Part shown: positions 1 to 6,643 of the stretch, one piece after another
Layout of the letters: each line of letters starts with the position of its first letter
How positions within the stretch are numbered: the stretch's first letter is position 1
Source: an uncultured Collinsella sp.
GTDB lineage: Bacteria; Actinomycetota; Coriobacteriia; Coriobacteriales; Coriobacteriaceae
DNA length: 23,114 nucleotides
Assembly (NCBI GenBank): GCA_902489665.1
Contig: CABUAT010000031.1
Location: forward strand, 1 to 23,114
Reading direction: 5' to 3'
Translations under genes and position numbers: made by a program
Notes under the pieces: model-generated
Database searches by the model: none
Seen by the model: only the letters and a program-made list of their open reading frames with translations
Told to the model about the DNA's origin: nothing

Positions 1-55
1 ATATAGGAACACAAGGTCAAAGGCGGCACCATGATCCTCCTGGTCGACAAGATCG
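1..55 (+). repeat. 55-bp exact copy of the ABC-F leader and gene start
   Basis: Every base of 1-55 is identical to 1945-1999, which holds the ribosome-binding region and first codons of the ABC-F gene at 1975. The copies diverge at base 56 (t here, a at 2000). The copied start codon (31-33) opens a ten-codon reading frame, MILLVDKIVR, that stops at 61-63; the real protein begins MILLVDKIEK. The repeat reaches the first base of the window, so its true left end is unknown. It is either a duplication footprint or a repeat that ended assembly here. Confidence 0.9.
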
Positions 56-59
56 TCCG

Positions 60-88
60 TTGAACGGGCGCCGCGTGCATGGTAGTAT
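60..88 (+). promoter_or_regulatory. Probable promoter of tRNA-CAU
   Basis: TTGAAC at 60-65 and TAGTAT at 83-88 are separated by 17 bases, a good sigma-70/SigA-type spacing, and lie about 65 bases upstream of the tRNA. The promoter starts immediately after the 55-bp duplication. Prediction from consensus only. Confidence 0.5.
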
Positions 89-153
89 TTCACGTCGTGG
101 TTCAAGATGGATGGCCCGCTTTTACGGCCTCTATCACATCCACCACTTTACAA

Positions 154-229
154 GGGCTCTTGGCGCAACGGTTAGCGCAGGGGACTCATAATCCCTGGGT
201 TCTGGGTTCGAATCCCGGAGGGCCCACCA
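154..229 (+). tRNA. tRNA with CAU anticodon (elongator Met, or Ile2)
   Basis: A complete cloverleaf of 76 nt can be drawn. The acceptor stem is GGGCTCT (154-160) with AGGGCCC (219-225); the D stem is GCGC/GCGC (163-166, 175-178); the anticodon stem is 180-184/192-196 around loop CTCATAA with anticodon CAT at 187-189; the T stem is CTGGG/CCCGG (202-206, 214-218) with loop TTCGAAT. Discriminator A226 is followed by an encoded CCA (227-229). The paired G1-C72 argues against initiator tRNA. Elongator Met and lysidine-modified Ile2 cannot be separated by eye. Confidence 0.9.
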
Positions 230-241
230 GAGAATCAAGGG

Positions 242-268
242 GCCGGGCAAATAGCCCGGCTTCTTTTT
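242..268 (+). terminator. Rho-independent terminator after tRNA-CAU
   Basis: GCCGGGC (242-248) pairs perfectly with GCCCGGC (254-260) across a five-base loop and is followed by TTCTTTTT (261-268). It lies 13 bases after the tRNA. Confidence 0.9.
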
Positions 269-364
269 GCCAAAGTTCCCACTCCACATGCCTGCCAAAT
301 TGCCTTGATAAACGTTTGCGGTTCAATTTCTCGTAATAATTAATGCTTGTTGACGAGAACCATT

Positions 365-389
365 TCAAAACTATGCCGGATTACGGGGC
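365..389 (+). repeat. Left inverted repeat of the IS110-like element
   Basis: This 25-base stretch matches the reverse complement of 1646-1670 at 23 of 25 positions. The cores are ATGCCGG followed by TTACGGGGC on this side and GCCCCGTAA followed by CCGGCAT on the other. The pair brackets the transposase gene and defines an element of about 1.3 kb. IS1111-group members of the IS110 family carry sub-terminal inverted repeats, so the true tips may lie a few bases outside. Confidence 0.75.
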
Positions 390-754
390 TGGACCCGGAC
401 CGGCCGTCCATGCCCTGCATTTCACGGAATGCGCAAGTCGGCTACCTGCACTGATAATTGTCCTTGGGGGAAGCGGGCACTGCGGGGGCGCGTCAACAGC
501 GCGCGATTTCCGCGTCGCAGCGCTACCCTGATGCTGAACGCCGGGACGATGACCCACTGACCTGCTGACGCCTCTTCGGCCGTCCTCAAATCCGACCTGT
601 CTCGCCCCGGCTTCCGCGACCCGGAGTCCTGCCATGACCTAATAGGAGCATGAGCGCGGACAATCGGATAAGGCAACTTGATTGTAGCGCTCCCGTCAGT
701 GCAATGTCTGGGAGACCCGGGCGCGGAGCAGGCGGCAGACCGAGGGGAGCGAAA
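390..754 (+). other. Gene-free structured leader of the IS110-like element (possible bridge-RNA region)
   Basis: This 365-bp stretch between the left inverted repeat and the transposase start has no convincing gene. It is GC-rich and can form several hairpins, for example TGGAC (390-394) with GTCCA (406-410) and GCATT (417-421) with AATGC (428-432). IS110-family elements are known to transcribe a bridge RNA from a non-coding end, often upstream of the transposase. No bridge-RNA loops could be assigned by eye, so the RNA role is inference. A reading frame does extend back from 755 to 650, but it lacks the family's conserved residues. Confidence 0.35.
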
Positions 755-1582
755 ATGGAAGGCGAAACGGTCATCGCGGGCGTCGACACGCACAAGGACG
801 TGCATGTCCTGTGCCTGCTCGACGGCCTCGGGAGGAAGATCTGGAGCGGGAGCTTCGGGGCCGACCCCGAGGGCTACGACAGGCTGGCGGAGGCGATAGG
901 CGACCCGGGGAGCTGCATGCTGGCCTCGCTGCGGTCCGTCGCGGCGGTCTGGAAGGAGGCCCGCAGCCAGGTCGAGTCCCTCGACGAGCGCATCCGCGCG
1001 CTGCTGGAGGCGAACGCGCCCGCGCTGCTCGGCATCGAGGGCTGCGGCACGACGACCGCCGCCGCCCTGGTCGTGGCCGCCGGCGACAACCCCGGCAGGC
1101 TGAAGGGCGAGGCGGCGTTCTCGATGCTGTGCGGCGTCTCCCCGATCCCCGCGTCGAGCGGGAAGACGGAGCGGCACAGGCTCAACCGCGGCGGCAACCG
1201 GCAGGCGAACTGGGCGCTCTACGAGATCGCGATCAAGCGCATGGCGTACGACGAGAGGACGAGGAGGTACGTGGCGAGGCGGACCTCCGAGGGGAAGTCC
1301 CGGAGGGAGGCGGTCCGCTGCCTGAAGCGCTACATAGCGCGGGAGGTGTACCGCGTGCTCATGGACCCGAATCCCGACGGCGCCGCGCCGGAAGGCCCCG
1401 AGCTCGCGAAGATGCGCAAGGCGATGCGGGTGACCCAGAAGCAGGCCGCCGCGGGGCTCGGCATGTCCGCGGCCTCACTCGGTCACCTGGAACATGGGAG
1501 ACGGCGGTCGACGAAACTGGAGAGGAGGTATTACGAGCTCCTGTGCGAATTGAAGGGAGCGCTCCCGCAAACTGCCTATTGA
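755..1582 (+). pseudogene. IS110-family transposase with catalytic domain deleted and a C-terminal HTH
   Basis: The start ATG at 755 follows GAGGGGAG, and the family N-terminus GVDTHKD begins at residue 9; an upstream in-frame start at 650 only adds low-complexity sequence. Residues 6 to about 50 match the start of the DEDD/RuvC-like domain and contain the first catalytic Asp (D11). The protein then jumps to the post-catalytic helix and the Transposase_20 domain, visible as AAGDNPGRLKGEAAF, ASSGKTERHRLNRGGNRQAN and CLKRYIAREVYRVL. About 130-140 residues carrying the other acidic residues are missing in frame. The last ~50 residues (KMRKAMRVTQKQAAAGLGMS onward) look like an XRE/Cro-type helix-turn-helix, an unusual tail. 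The product is 275 aa against roughly 400 for intact relatives. The frame is intact but the protein should be catalytically dead. Confidence 0.7.
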
Positions 1583-1645
1583 CAACTTATAGGAGCGTCG
1601 GTTTTAATTTTGCCGATGACGGCATGCTCGTGGGTTCCCGGCCTG

Positions 1646-1670
1646 GCCCCGTAAACCGGCATGGTTTTGA
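1646..1670 (-). repeat. Right inverted repeat of the IS110-like element
   Basis: Reverse-complement partner of 365-389, 23 of 25 matching. It lies 63 bases after the transposase stop, so this element has a short right end and a long left end. Confidence 0.75.
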
Positions 1671-1766
1671 GATCGCCGGGTGGGCGTGAGCGCGATCGGC
1701 CCCGGTAATGGGCCCGGCGCCGGCAAGACGGCCGTTGGGCGGATGGCGGCCCGCGCCGCGACTGCG

Positions 1767-1814
1767 AAATTTTCCAAAAATTTCCTTGCATCGTCGTCCG
1801 AGTTCCCGTATAGT
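1767..1814 (+). promoter_or_regulatory. Promoter of tRNA-Ala with A/T-rich UP-like element
   Basis: TTGCAT (1786-1791) and TATAGT (1809-1814) are exactly 17 bases apart, 12 bases before the tRNA 5' end. Directly upstream, 1767-1783 is an A/T-only palindrome (AAATTTT, cca, AAAATTT) inside very GC-rich DNA, as expected of an UP element for a strong stable-RNA promoter. Confidence 0.75.
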
Positions 1815-1826
1815 ACTTTTTCGCAC

Positions 1827-1899
1827 GGGGGCGTAGCTCAGCTGGGAGAGCGCTTGACTGGCAGTCAAGAGGTCAGGGGTTCGATCCCCCTCGTCTCCA
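1827..1899 (+). tRNA. tRNA-Ala (GGC anticodon)
   Basis: A 73-nt cloverleaf. The acceptor stem is GGGGGCG (1827-1833) with CGTCTCC (1892-1898). The anticodon stem CTTGA/TCAAG (1853-1857, 1865-1869) closes loop CTGGCAG with anticodon GGC at 1860-1862. The T arm has the GGTTCGATCC signature. Discriminator A1899 is followed by CCG, so CCA is not encoded, unlike in the other two tRNAs of the window. Confidence 0.95.
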
Positions 1900-1915
1900 C
1901 CCGAGCATTGAATGA

Positions 1916-1943
1916 GGCTCCAACGCAAGTTGGGGCCTTTTTT
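1916..1943 (+). terminator. Rho-independent terminator after tRNA-Ala
   Basis: GGCTCCAAC (1916-1924) pairs with GTTGGGGCC (1929-1937; one G-U) across loop GCAA and is followed by six T (1938-1943). The 55-bp repeat begins two bases later. Confidence 0.92.
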
Positions 1944-1944
1944 C

Positions 1945-1999
1945 ATATAGGAACACAAGGTCAAAGGCGGCACCATGATCCTCCTGGTCGACAAGATCG
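1945..1999 (+). repeat. Native copy of the 55-bp repeat
   Basis: Identical to 1-55. Here it is in its functional place: it spans the AAGG/AAAGGCGG ribosome-binding region and the first 25 bases of the ABC-F gene. Confidence 0.9.
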
Positions 2000-4008
2000 A
2001 AAAAAGCTTCGGCGCGCGCGTCCTCTTTAGTGGCGCGTCCTTCCAGATCAACCCCGGCGAGCGTTTTGCGCTCGTGGGACCCAACGGCGCCGGCAAAACC
2101 ACCATGCTCAAGATCATCATGGGCATCGACAGCCCCGACGCCGGCCAGATCCAGTACGCAAAGGACTGCCAGGTAGGCTACCTAGAGCAGGAAACCAACC
2201 TGGAGCACAAGGACACCACCATCCTTGCCGAGGTCATGGCGGCCGCCAAGGAAATTCGCCGCATGGGCGAGCGCGCCAACGAGCTGCAGGCCCAGATCAC
2301 CGAGCTCTCCGAACAGGGGAAGGATGTCGACGCGCTCCTCAACGAGTACGGACAGGTCCAGGACCGCTTTGAGCACCTGGGCGGCTACGAGCTCGAGAGC
2401 AACGCCCGCAAGATCCTATCTGGCCTGGGCTTTAAGGTCACCGACTTTGAGCGCCCGTGCTCCGAGTTCTCGGGCGGCTGGCAGATGCGCATCGCGCTCG
2501 CCAAGCTCTTCCTGCGCCACCCCGACCTGCTGCTGCTGGACGAGCCCACTAACCACCTGGACCTCGAGAGCGTCCAGTGGCTACGCGGCTTTATCGCCAA
2601 CTACGACGGCGCCGTACTCATCGTCAGCCACGACCGCGCCTTCATGGACGCCTGCGTCGACCACGTGGCCGCGCTCGAGAACCGCCGCGTGACCACCTAC
2701 ACCGGCAACTACAGCAGCTACCTCAAGCAGCGCGAGGACAACCTGGAGCAGATGCGCGCCAAGCGCGCCGCCCAGGAGCGCGACATCGCCCACATGCAGG
2801 TCTTCGTCGACAAGTTCCGCTACAAGCCCACCAAGGCCGCCCAGGCCCAGGAGCGCATCCGCAAGATCGAGCAGATCAAAAAGGAGCTTGTCATCCTGCC
2901 CGAGGGCCACAAGCACATCGACTTTAAGTTCCCCGACCCGCCGCGCTCCGGCGACATGGTCGTGGGGCTCGAGGGCGTCTCCAAGTCCTACGGCAACAAG
3001 CATATCTACAGCGACATCGACCTCAAGCTCTACCGCGGCGAGCATGTGGCGCTCGTCGGCCCCAACGGCGCCGGCAAGTCCACCCTCATGAAAATCCTCG
3101 CCGGTCTGGAGCCGCCAACTACCGGCACGCGCGATCTGGGCACCAACGTGGGCGTGGCCTACTACGCCCAGCACGCACTCGAGGGCATGACCGAGTCCAA
3201 CACCGTCCTGCAAGAGATCGACACCGTCACGCCCAAGTGGACCGTGCCGCAGCAGCGCAGCCTGCTGGGCGCCTTCCTGTTTAGCGACAACGATGCAATC
3301 GAAAAACAGGTCCGCGTCCTCTCCGGTGGCGAAAAGGCGCGTCTGGCCCTGGCAAAGATGCTCGTGGCCCCCGAGGCGCTCCTGTGCCTGGACGAGCCCA
3401 CCAACCACCTGGACATCGACTCGGTGGACATGCTCGAGAATGCCCTGCAAAACTTCCCCGGTACCATCGTGCTGATCAGCCACGACGAGCACCTGGTACG
3501 CGCCGTTGCCAACCGCGTGATCGACATACGCGATGGCAAGGTCACGGTCTACGACGGCGACTACGACTACTACCTCTACAAGCGCGAGGATCTCGCAGCC
3601 CGCGCCGCCGCCGAGGCCGCAGGGGAGAGCGCGCCTGCCGCGGCCAAGTCCGCTAAGGTCACCGCGGCCCAGGCCGACACCCCCGCCGTCGCTTCCAAGC
3701 CTGCCGAGGGTAAAAAGACCAAGGAGCAAAAGCGCGCCGAGGCCCAGGCCCGTGCCGCGCTCAACAAAAAGCTCAAGGGCGTGCGCAACCAGCTTAAGAA
3801 GATCGAGACGGAGCTCGACAAAAAGCGCGCCCGCTATGACGAGCTTATGGAATTGATGGCAAGCGAAGAGCTTTATGCCGATCAGGATAAGTTCAACGCC
3901 GCGCTGGGGGAATATAACGGCCTAAAGCAAGAGCTGCCCAAGCTCGAGGACGAATGGCTGGAGCTTTCCACCCAGATCGAAGAGGAGACCGCGCGTGAAC
4001 TCTCGTAA
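1975..4008 (+). CDS. ABC-F family ATPase (ribosome-associated translation factor)
   Basis: A 677-aa protein with two ABC ATPase domains and no transmembrane segment, the hallmark of ABC-F proteins, which bind the ribosomal E site and rescue stalled or antibiotic-blocked ribosomes. Domain 1 has Walker A GPNGAGKT (35-42), signature SGGW (166-169) and Walker B LLLLDEPTNHLD (D189, E190). Domain 2 has GPNGAGKS (362-369), LSGGEK (449-454) and LDEPTNHLD (D473, E474). A charged ABC-F linker of about 240-325 joins them. An Ala/Lys-rich stretch (about 540-605) leads to a C-terminal coiled coil (about 610-677), as in Uup-type members. Two complete catalytic sites suggest an active enzyme. A housekeeping role (Uup/YfmR-like) is likelier than antibiotic resistance, but sequence alone cannot decide. 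It follows the tRNA-Ala terminator by 31 bases with no obvious strong promoter, and its end overlaps the next gene. Confidence 0.93.
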   Translation: MILLVDKIEKSFGARVLFSGASFQINPGERFALVGPNGAGKTTMLKIIMGIDSPDAGQIQYAKDCQVGYLEQETNLEHKDTTILAEVMAAAKEIRRMGERANELQAQITELSEQGKDVDALLNEYGQVQDRFEHLGGYELESNARKILSGLGFKVTDFERPCSEFSGGWQMRIALAKLFLRHPDLLLLDEPTNHLDLESVQWLRGFIANYDGAVLIVSHDRAFMDACVDHVAALENRRVTTYTGNYSSYLKQREDNLEQMRAKRAAQERDIAHMQVFVDKFRYKPTKAAQAQERIRKIEQIKKELVILPEGHKHIDFKFPDPPRSGDMVVGLEGVSKSYGNKHIYSDIDLKLYRGEHVALVGPNGAGKSTLMKILAGLEPPTTGTRDLGTNVGVAYYAQHALEGMTESNTVLQEIDTVTPKWTVPQQRSLLGAFLFSDNDAIEKQVRVLSGGEKARLALAKMLVAPEALLCLDEPTNHLDIDSVDMLENALQNFPGTIVLISHDEHLVRAVANRVIDIRDGKVTVYDGDYDYYLYKREDLAARAAAEAAGESAPAAAKSAKVTAAQADTPAVASKPAEGKKTKEQKRAEAQARAALNKKLKGVRNQLKKIETELDKKRARYDELMELMASEELYADQDKFNAALGEYNGLKQELPKLEDEWLELSTQIEEETARELS

Positions 4009-4291
4009 GGCCACCGCCGTGGCGATGAGCATCATCGCCATCGCCTGTCGCATCTGCGGCATCTTTATGAGCGCGATGACCGTGCTGCTGTGCTTTAGCG
4101 GCCTCACCGCCAAGCTGCAGATTGTGGGCTTTGTCGTTGAGCTTTCGCGCGCGCTGCCGAGCGCCATCGCCGGCTACGGCGTCATCACGTCGCCCTTTGG
4201 CGGCGTGTTCCGCCTGGATTACGCCATTGTTGCTGTGATCCTGTTTGTAGCCGACTACCTGCTCACGCGCGCCTCGCGCCGTGTCCGCTAG
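3995..4291 (+). CDS. Small two-helix membrane protein, function unknown
   Basis: A 98-aa product starting at GTG 3995, with AGGAG at 3983-3987 seven bases before it. It overlaps the ABC-F gene by 14 bp, so the two are probably translationally coupled. Two hydrophobic segments are visible (about 8-30 and 74-91), separated by a moderately polar stretch, and the tail RASRRVR is basic, suggesting a cytoplasmic C-terminus. I recognise no family. It is ten bases upstream of the M50 protease gene; a shared membrane function is possible but unproven. Confidence 0.7.
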   Translation: MNSRKATAVAMSIIAIACRICGIFMSAMTVLLCFSGLTAKLQIVGFVVELSRALPSAIAGYGVITSPFGGVFRLDYAIVAVILFVADYLLTRASRRVR

Positions 4292-4300
4292 GGGAACGCC

Positions 4301-4984
4301 ATGTCCAGCAGCTACCTCATGAACCTGCTCGCTAGCGCCGTCGCCGTCATCGTGGGCATCGTGATCCACGAGAGCGCACACGCCGCGGCGGCCTGGGCGC
4401 TCGGCGACAAGACGGCCCGCTCGCGCGGCCGGGTCTCACTCAACCCGTTCAACCACATCGATCCGTTTGGCACCATCATCCTGCCGCTGCTGATGCTTGC
4501 CGCCGGCGGCCCGGTGTTCGCCTTTGCCAAGCCCGTGCCCGTCTACCTCAACAACCTCAAGCACCCCAAGCGCGACGAGGTCCTGGTAAGTGCGGCCGGC
4601 CCAGCATCGAACATCGCGCTCGCGTGCCTTGCCGCAGCCCTCATGCACGCAGCATACGGCAACCTCTACACCAGCATGTCCTTTGCCGTGGCATCGCAGA
4701 TCATGAACTTCGGCGCCACGTTCATCGTAGTCAACCTGTCACTCGCGTTCTTCAACCTCATCCCGATCCCGCCGCTCGACGGCTCGTCGATCATCGTGCC
4801 CTTCCTCAAGGGCAAGGCGCTCGCCAACTACTACCGCCTGCAGCAATACGCCATGCCCATCCTCATCCTGGTGCTGTACCTGCTGCCCATGTGGACCGGC
4901 ATCGACGTAATCGGTCGCTATTTCGACGTTACCGTGTATCCGCTCGCTGAGCAGCTGCTTAACTTCGCAATCGCCGCCATCTAA
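4301..4984 (+). CDS. Site-2 protease-like M50 family membrane metalloprotease
   Basis: A 227-aa polytopic membrane protein. The zinc motif HESAH (H23, E24, H27) lies in the first transmembrane helix and the third ligand Asp in FNLIPIPPLDGS (D160), as in M50 intramembrane proteases. The stretch WALGDKTAR...GRVSLNPFNHIDPFGT, between these, is typical of the short YwhC-like bacterial branch that lacks a PDZ domain. The family cleaves substrates within membranes; this branch has no established substrate. ATG 4301 follows AGGGGAA. A 84-bp gap separates it from scpA, so it may end a transcription unit that begins with the ABC-F gene. Confidence 0.9.
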   Translation: MSSSYLMNLLASAVAVIVGIVIHESAHAAAAWALGDKTARSRGRVSLNPFNHIDPFGTIILPLLMLAAGGPVFAFAKPVPVYLNNLKHPKRDEVLVSAAGPASNIALACLAAALMHAAYGNLYTSMSFAVASQIMNFGATFIVVNLSLAFFNLIPIPPLDGSSIIVPFLKGKALANYYRLQQYAMPILILVLYLLPMWTGIDVIGRYFDVTVYPLAEQLLNFAIAAI

Positions 4985-4999
4985 GGTAAACTAACAGGT

Positions 5000-5018
5000 C
5001 GACCGTGCAAAACGGTCG
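5000..5018. repeat. Short inverted repeat upstream of scpA
   Basis: CGACCGT (5000-5006) pairs with ACGGTCG (5012-5018) around a five-base loop in the 84-bp gap before scpA. No T-run follows, so it is not a standard terminator; an operator or mRNA hairpin is possible. Confidence 0.5.
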
Positions 5019-5068
5019 TAACATGCACCCAAACCGCGCCGCGAAGGCGCCGTCAAAGGAGGTCGAAG

Positions 5069-5881
5069 ATGTCGTATCGCGTGTCGACGCAGGTCTACAG
5101 CGGACCGTTCGACCTGCTGCTGCAGCTGGTAACCCGCCAAAAAGTAGATATCGGCGCCATCTCGATCAGTGAGGTGGCCGAGCAGTACCTTGCCGAGGCC
5201 GAGCGCATCGAGGCGCTGGACCTGGACGTGGCGAGCGACTTTTTGCTGGTCGCGGCAACCCTTTTGGATATCAAGGCCGCCTCTCTGGTGCCGCAGGAGG
5301 CCCCGCGCAAAGTCGATGACGACGATGACGAGTTCGACGAAGACCTTGATGAGCTCAGCACGCTTGACGGCGACGCGCTGCGTGAGGTCCTGATCCAGCG
5401 CCTGATTGCCTACAAGCAGTTTAAAAGCGCGGCTGCGGCCCTCGGTGCGCGCATGCAGGCCGAAAGCCGCATGCATCCGCGCGTGGCCGGCCCCGACCCC
5501 GAGTTCCTAGGCCTTATGCCCGACTACCTTGCCGGCATCACGCTGCGCGGTCTCGCCGTCATCTGCGCCGACCTGGACGGCAAGCGCCAGACCTTCCTGC
5601 TGGAGGCCGAGCACGTGGCACCCCATCGCGTTCCGCTCGACCTGACGGTGGCCTCAGTCGACCGCTTTACCATGGCGCACCAAACCTGCACCTTCCGCGA
5701 GCTACTGGACGGCGATGCCACCACCGAGCAGCTCGTCGTCACCTTCCTAGCTATGCTTGAGCTCGCCAAGCGCGGCTCGCTCACGCTGAGCCAGGACGAG
5801 ATCTTTGGAACCATCCGTATCAACCGCGTCGAAGGCGCCGAGGCCTATGTGCCCGGCGAGGGCCCCGAGCTCACCGAATAG
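5069..5881 (+). CDS. scpA: Segregation and condensation protein A (kleisin)
   Basis: A 270-aa ScpA. The N-terminus YSGPFDLLLQLVTRQKVDIG followed by ISEVAEQYLA is diagnostic of the kleisin domain that binds the SMC coiled-coil neck. A very acidic linker (KVDDDDDEFDEDLDEL, about 82-97) precedes the C-terminal winged-helix part, which ends in LAKRGSLTLSQDEIFGTIRI. ScpA bridges SMC heads together with ScpB to form the bacterial condensin used in chromosome organisation. A strong AAAGGAGG lies just before ATG 5069. scpB follows after 11 bases, the standard scpA-scpB pair. The SMC gene is not in this window. Confidence 0.95.
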   Translation: MSYRVSTQVYSGPFDLLLQLVTRQKVDIGAISISEVAEQYLAEAERIEALDLDVASDFLLVAATLLDIKAASLVPQEAPRKVDDDDDEFDEDLDELSTLDGDALREVLIQRLIAYKQFKSAAAALGARMQAESRMHPRVAGPDPEFLGLMPDYLAGITLRGLAVICADLDGKRQTFLLEAEHVAPHRVPLDLTVASVDRFTMAHQTCTFRELLDGDATTEQLVVTFLAMLELAKRGSLTLSQDEIFGTIRINRVEGAEAYVPGEGPELTE

Positions 5882-5892
5882 GAGCCGCAACC

Positions 5893-6621
5893 ATGTCAAC
5901 CCTTTCCACGCTGGAGGCAAACAGCCTCAAAGGCGCCCTCGAGGCGCTGCTGCTGGTGTCAAGCGACCCAGTGAGTGCGCCCGCGCTGGCCGGCGCACTG
6001 GATATCGCCCCCGGCGAGTGCGCGTCGCTGCTCGCCGAGCTCAAGGTTGAGTACGAGGAGGCCAACCGCGGCTTTCAGCTGCGCGAGGTCGCCGGCGGCT
6101 GGCGCCTGTTCACGCACCCCGCCTACCACGACGTGGTCGAGGCCTATGTGTTGAGCTGGGACACGCAAAAGCTGTCCCAGGCGGCGCTCGAAACCCTGGC
6201 CGTCATCGCATACCACCAGCCCGTAACGCGCGAGGTGGTCAAGGGCATCCGCGGCGTCAACTCAGACGGCGTCATCGCGTCGCTCGTGGACAAGGGTCTG
6301 GTGCGCGAGCTCGGCCGTGACCCCCAGCGCGGTCAGGCCATCATTTACGGCACGACCAACGCCTTCTTGGAAAAGTTCGGTCTGCGCTCCACCCGCGACC
6401 TGCCCGATCTGGAGCAGTTTGCCCCCGACGAGCAGTCGCGCCAGTTTATCCGCGAGCGCCTGAGCGGCCGCAGCATTCAGTCTACGCTCGAGGAACAGGC
6501 CGAAGATCTGGACGAAGAGCGCGAACTGATCGATACCGATGTTGAAGATGTTGAGGCAGTCGAGGACTTGGAGACTCTGGTCGTCGACGAGACCTCGGAG
6601 GATTTGAATGACGAGGACTAA
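5893..6621 (+). CDS. scpB: Segregation and condensation protein B
   Basis: A 242-aa ScpB with two winged-helix domains. The family signatures KGALEALLLVSSDPVSAPALA near the N-terminus, LSQAALETLAVIAYHQPVTR and IRGVNSDGVIASLVDKGLVRELGR are all present. ScpB dimerises and stabilises ScpA on the SMC ATPase heads. The tail after about residue 195 is acidic and probably disordered (EDVEAVEDLE and similar), common in this family. The Shine-Dalgarno AGGAG (5880-5884) overlaps the scpA stop codon, so the pair should be co-translated. Confidence 0.95.
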   Translation: MSTLSTLEANSLKGALEALLLVSSDPVSAPALAGALDIAPGECASLLAELKVEYEEANRGFQLREVAGGWRLFTHPAYHDVVEAYVLSWDTQKLSQAALETLAVIAYHQPVTREVVKGIRGVNSDGVIASLVDKGLVRELGRDPQRGQAIIYGTTNAFLEKFGLRSTRDLPDLEQFAPDEQSRQFIRERLSGRSIQSTLEEQAEDLDEERELIDTDVEDVEAVEDLETLVVDETSEDLNDED

Positions 6622-6643
6622 CGAAGTAGGGGAGACGCGCGCC

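Larger units (their letters stand above)
365..1670 (+). mobile_element. IS110/IS1111-like insertion sequence, internally deleted
   Basis: The element runs from the left to the right 25-bp inverted repeat and carries one transposase gene (755-1582), a long GC-rich leader (390-754) and a short right end. It sits between two tRNA genes, each with its own promoter and terminator. About 1.3 kb is short for the family because the transposase lacks roughly 130-140 residues. No target-site duplication is evident, which is normal for IS110. It is probably not autonomous. Confidence 0.7.

Noticed and set aside
79..336. Plus-strand frame of 85 codons
   Set aside because: It runs through the tRNA-CAU and its terminator; the translated sequence is an artefact of the tRNA.
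650..754. N-terminal extension of the transposase from ATG 650
   Set aside because: The extra 35 residues are low-complexity and unlike the family; ATG 755 has a better ribosome-binding site and directly precedes the conserved motif.
422..1177. Minus-strand frame of 251 codons
   Set aside because: It is the antisense of the transposase and its leader in GC-rich DNA; no family motif and no supported start.
1680..2030. Plus-strand frame of 116 codons
   Set aside because: It crosses tRNA-Ala, its terminator and the ABC-F start in another frame.
2581..3729. Minus-strand frame of 382 codons
   Set aside because: Antisense shadow of the ABC-F gene, which has all expected motifs on the plus strand.
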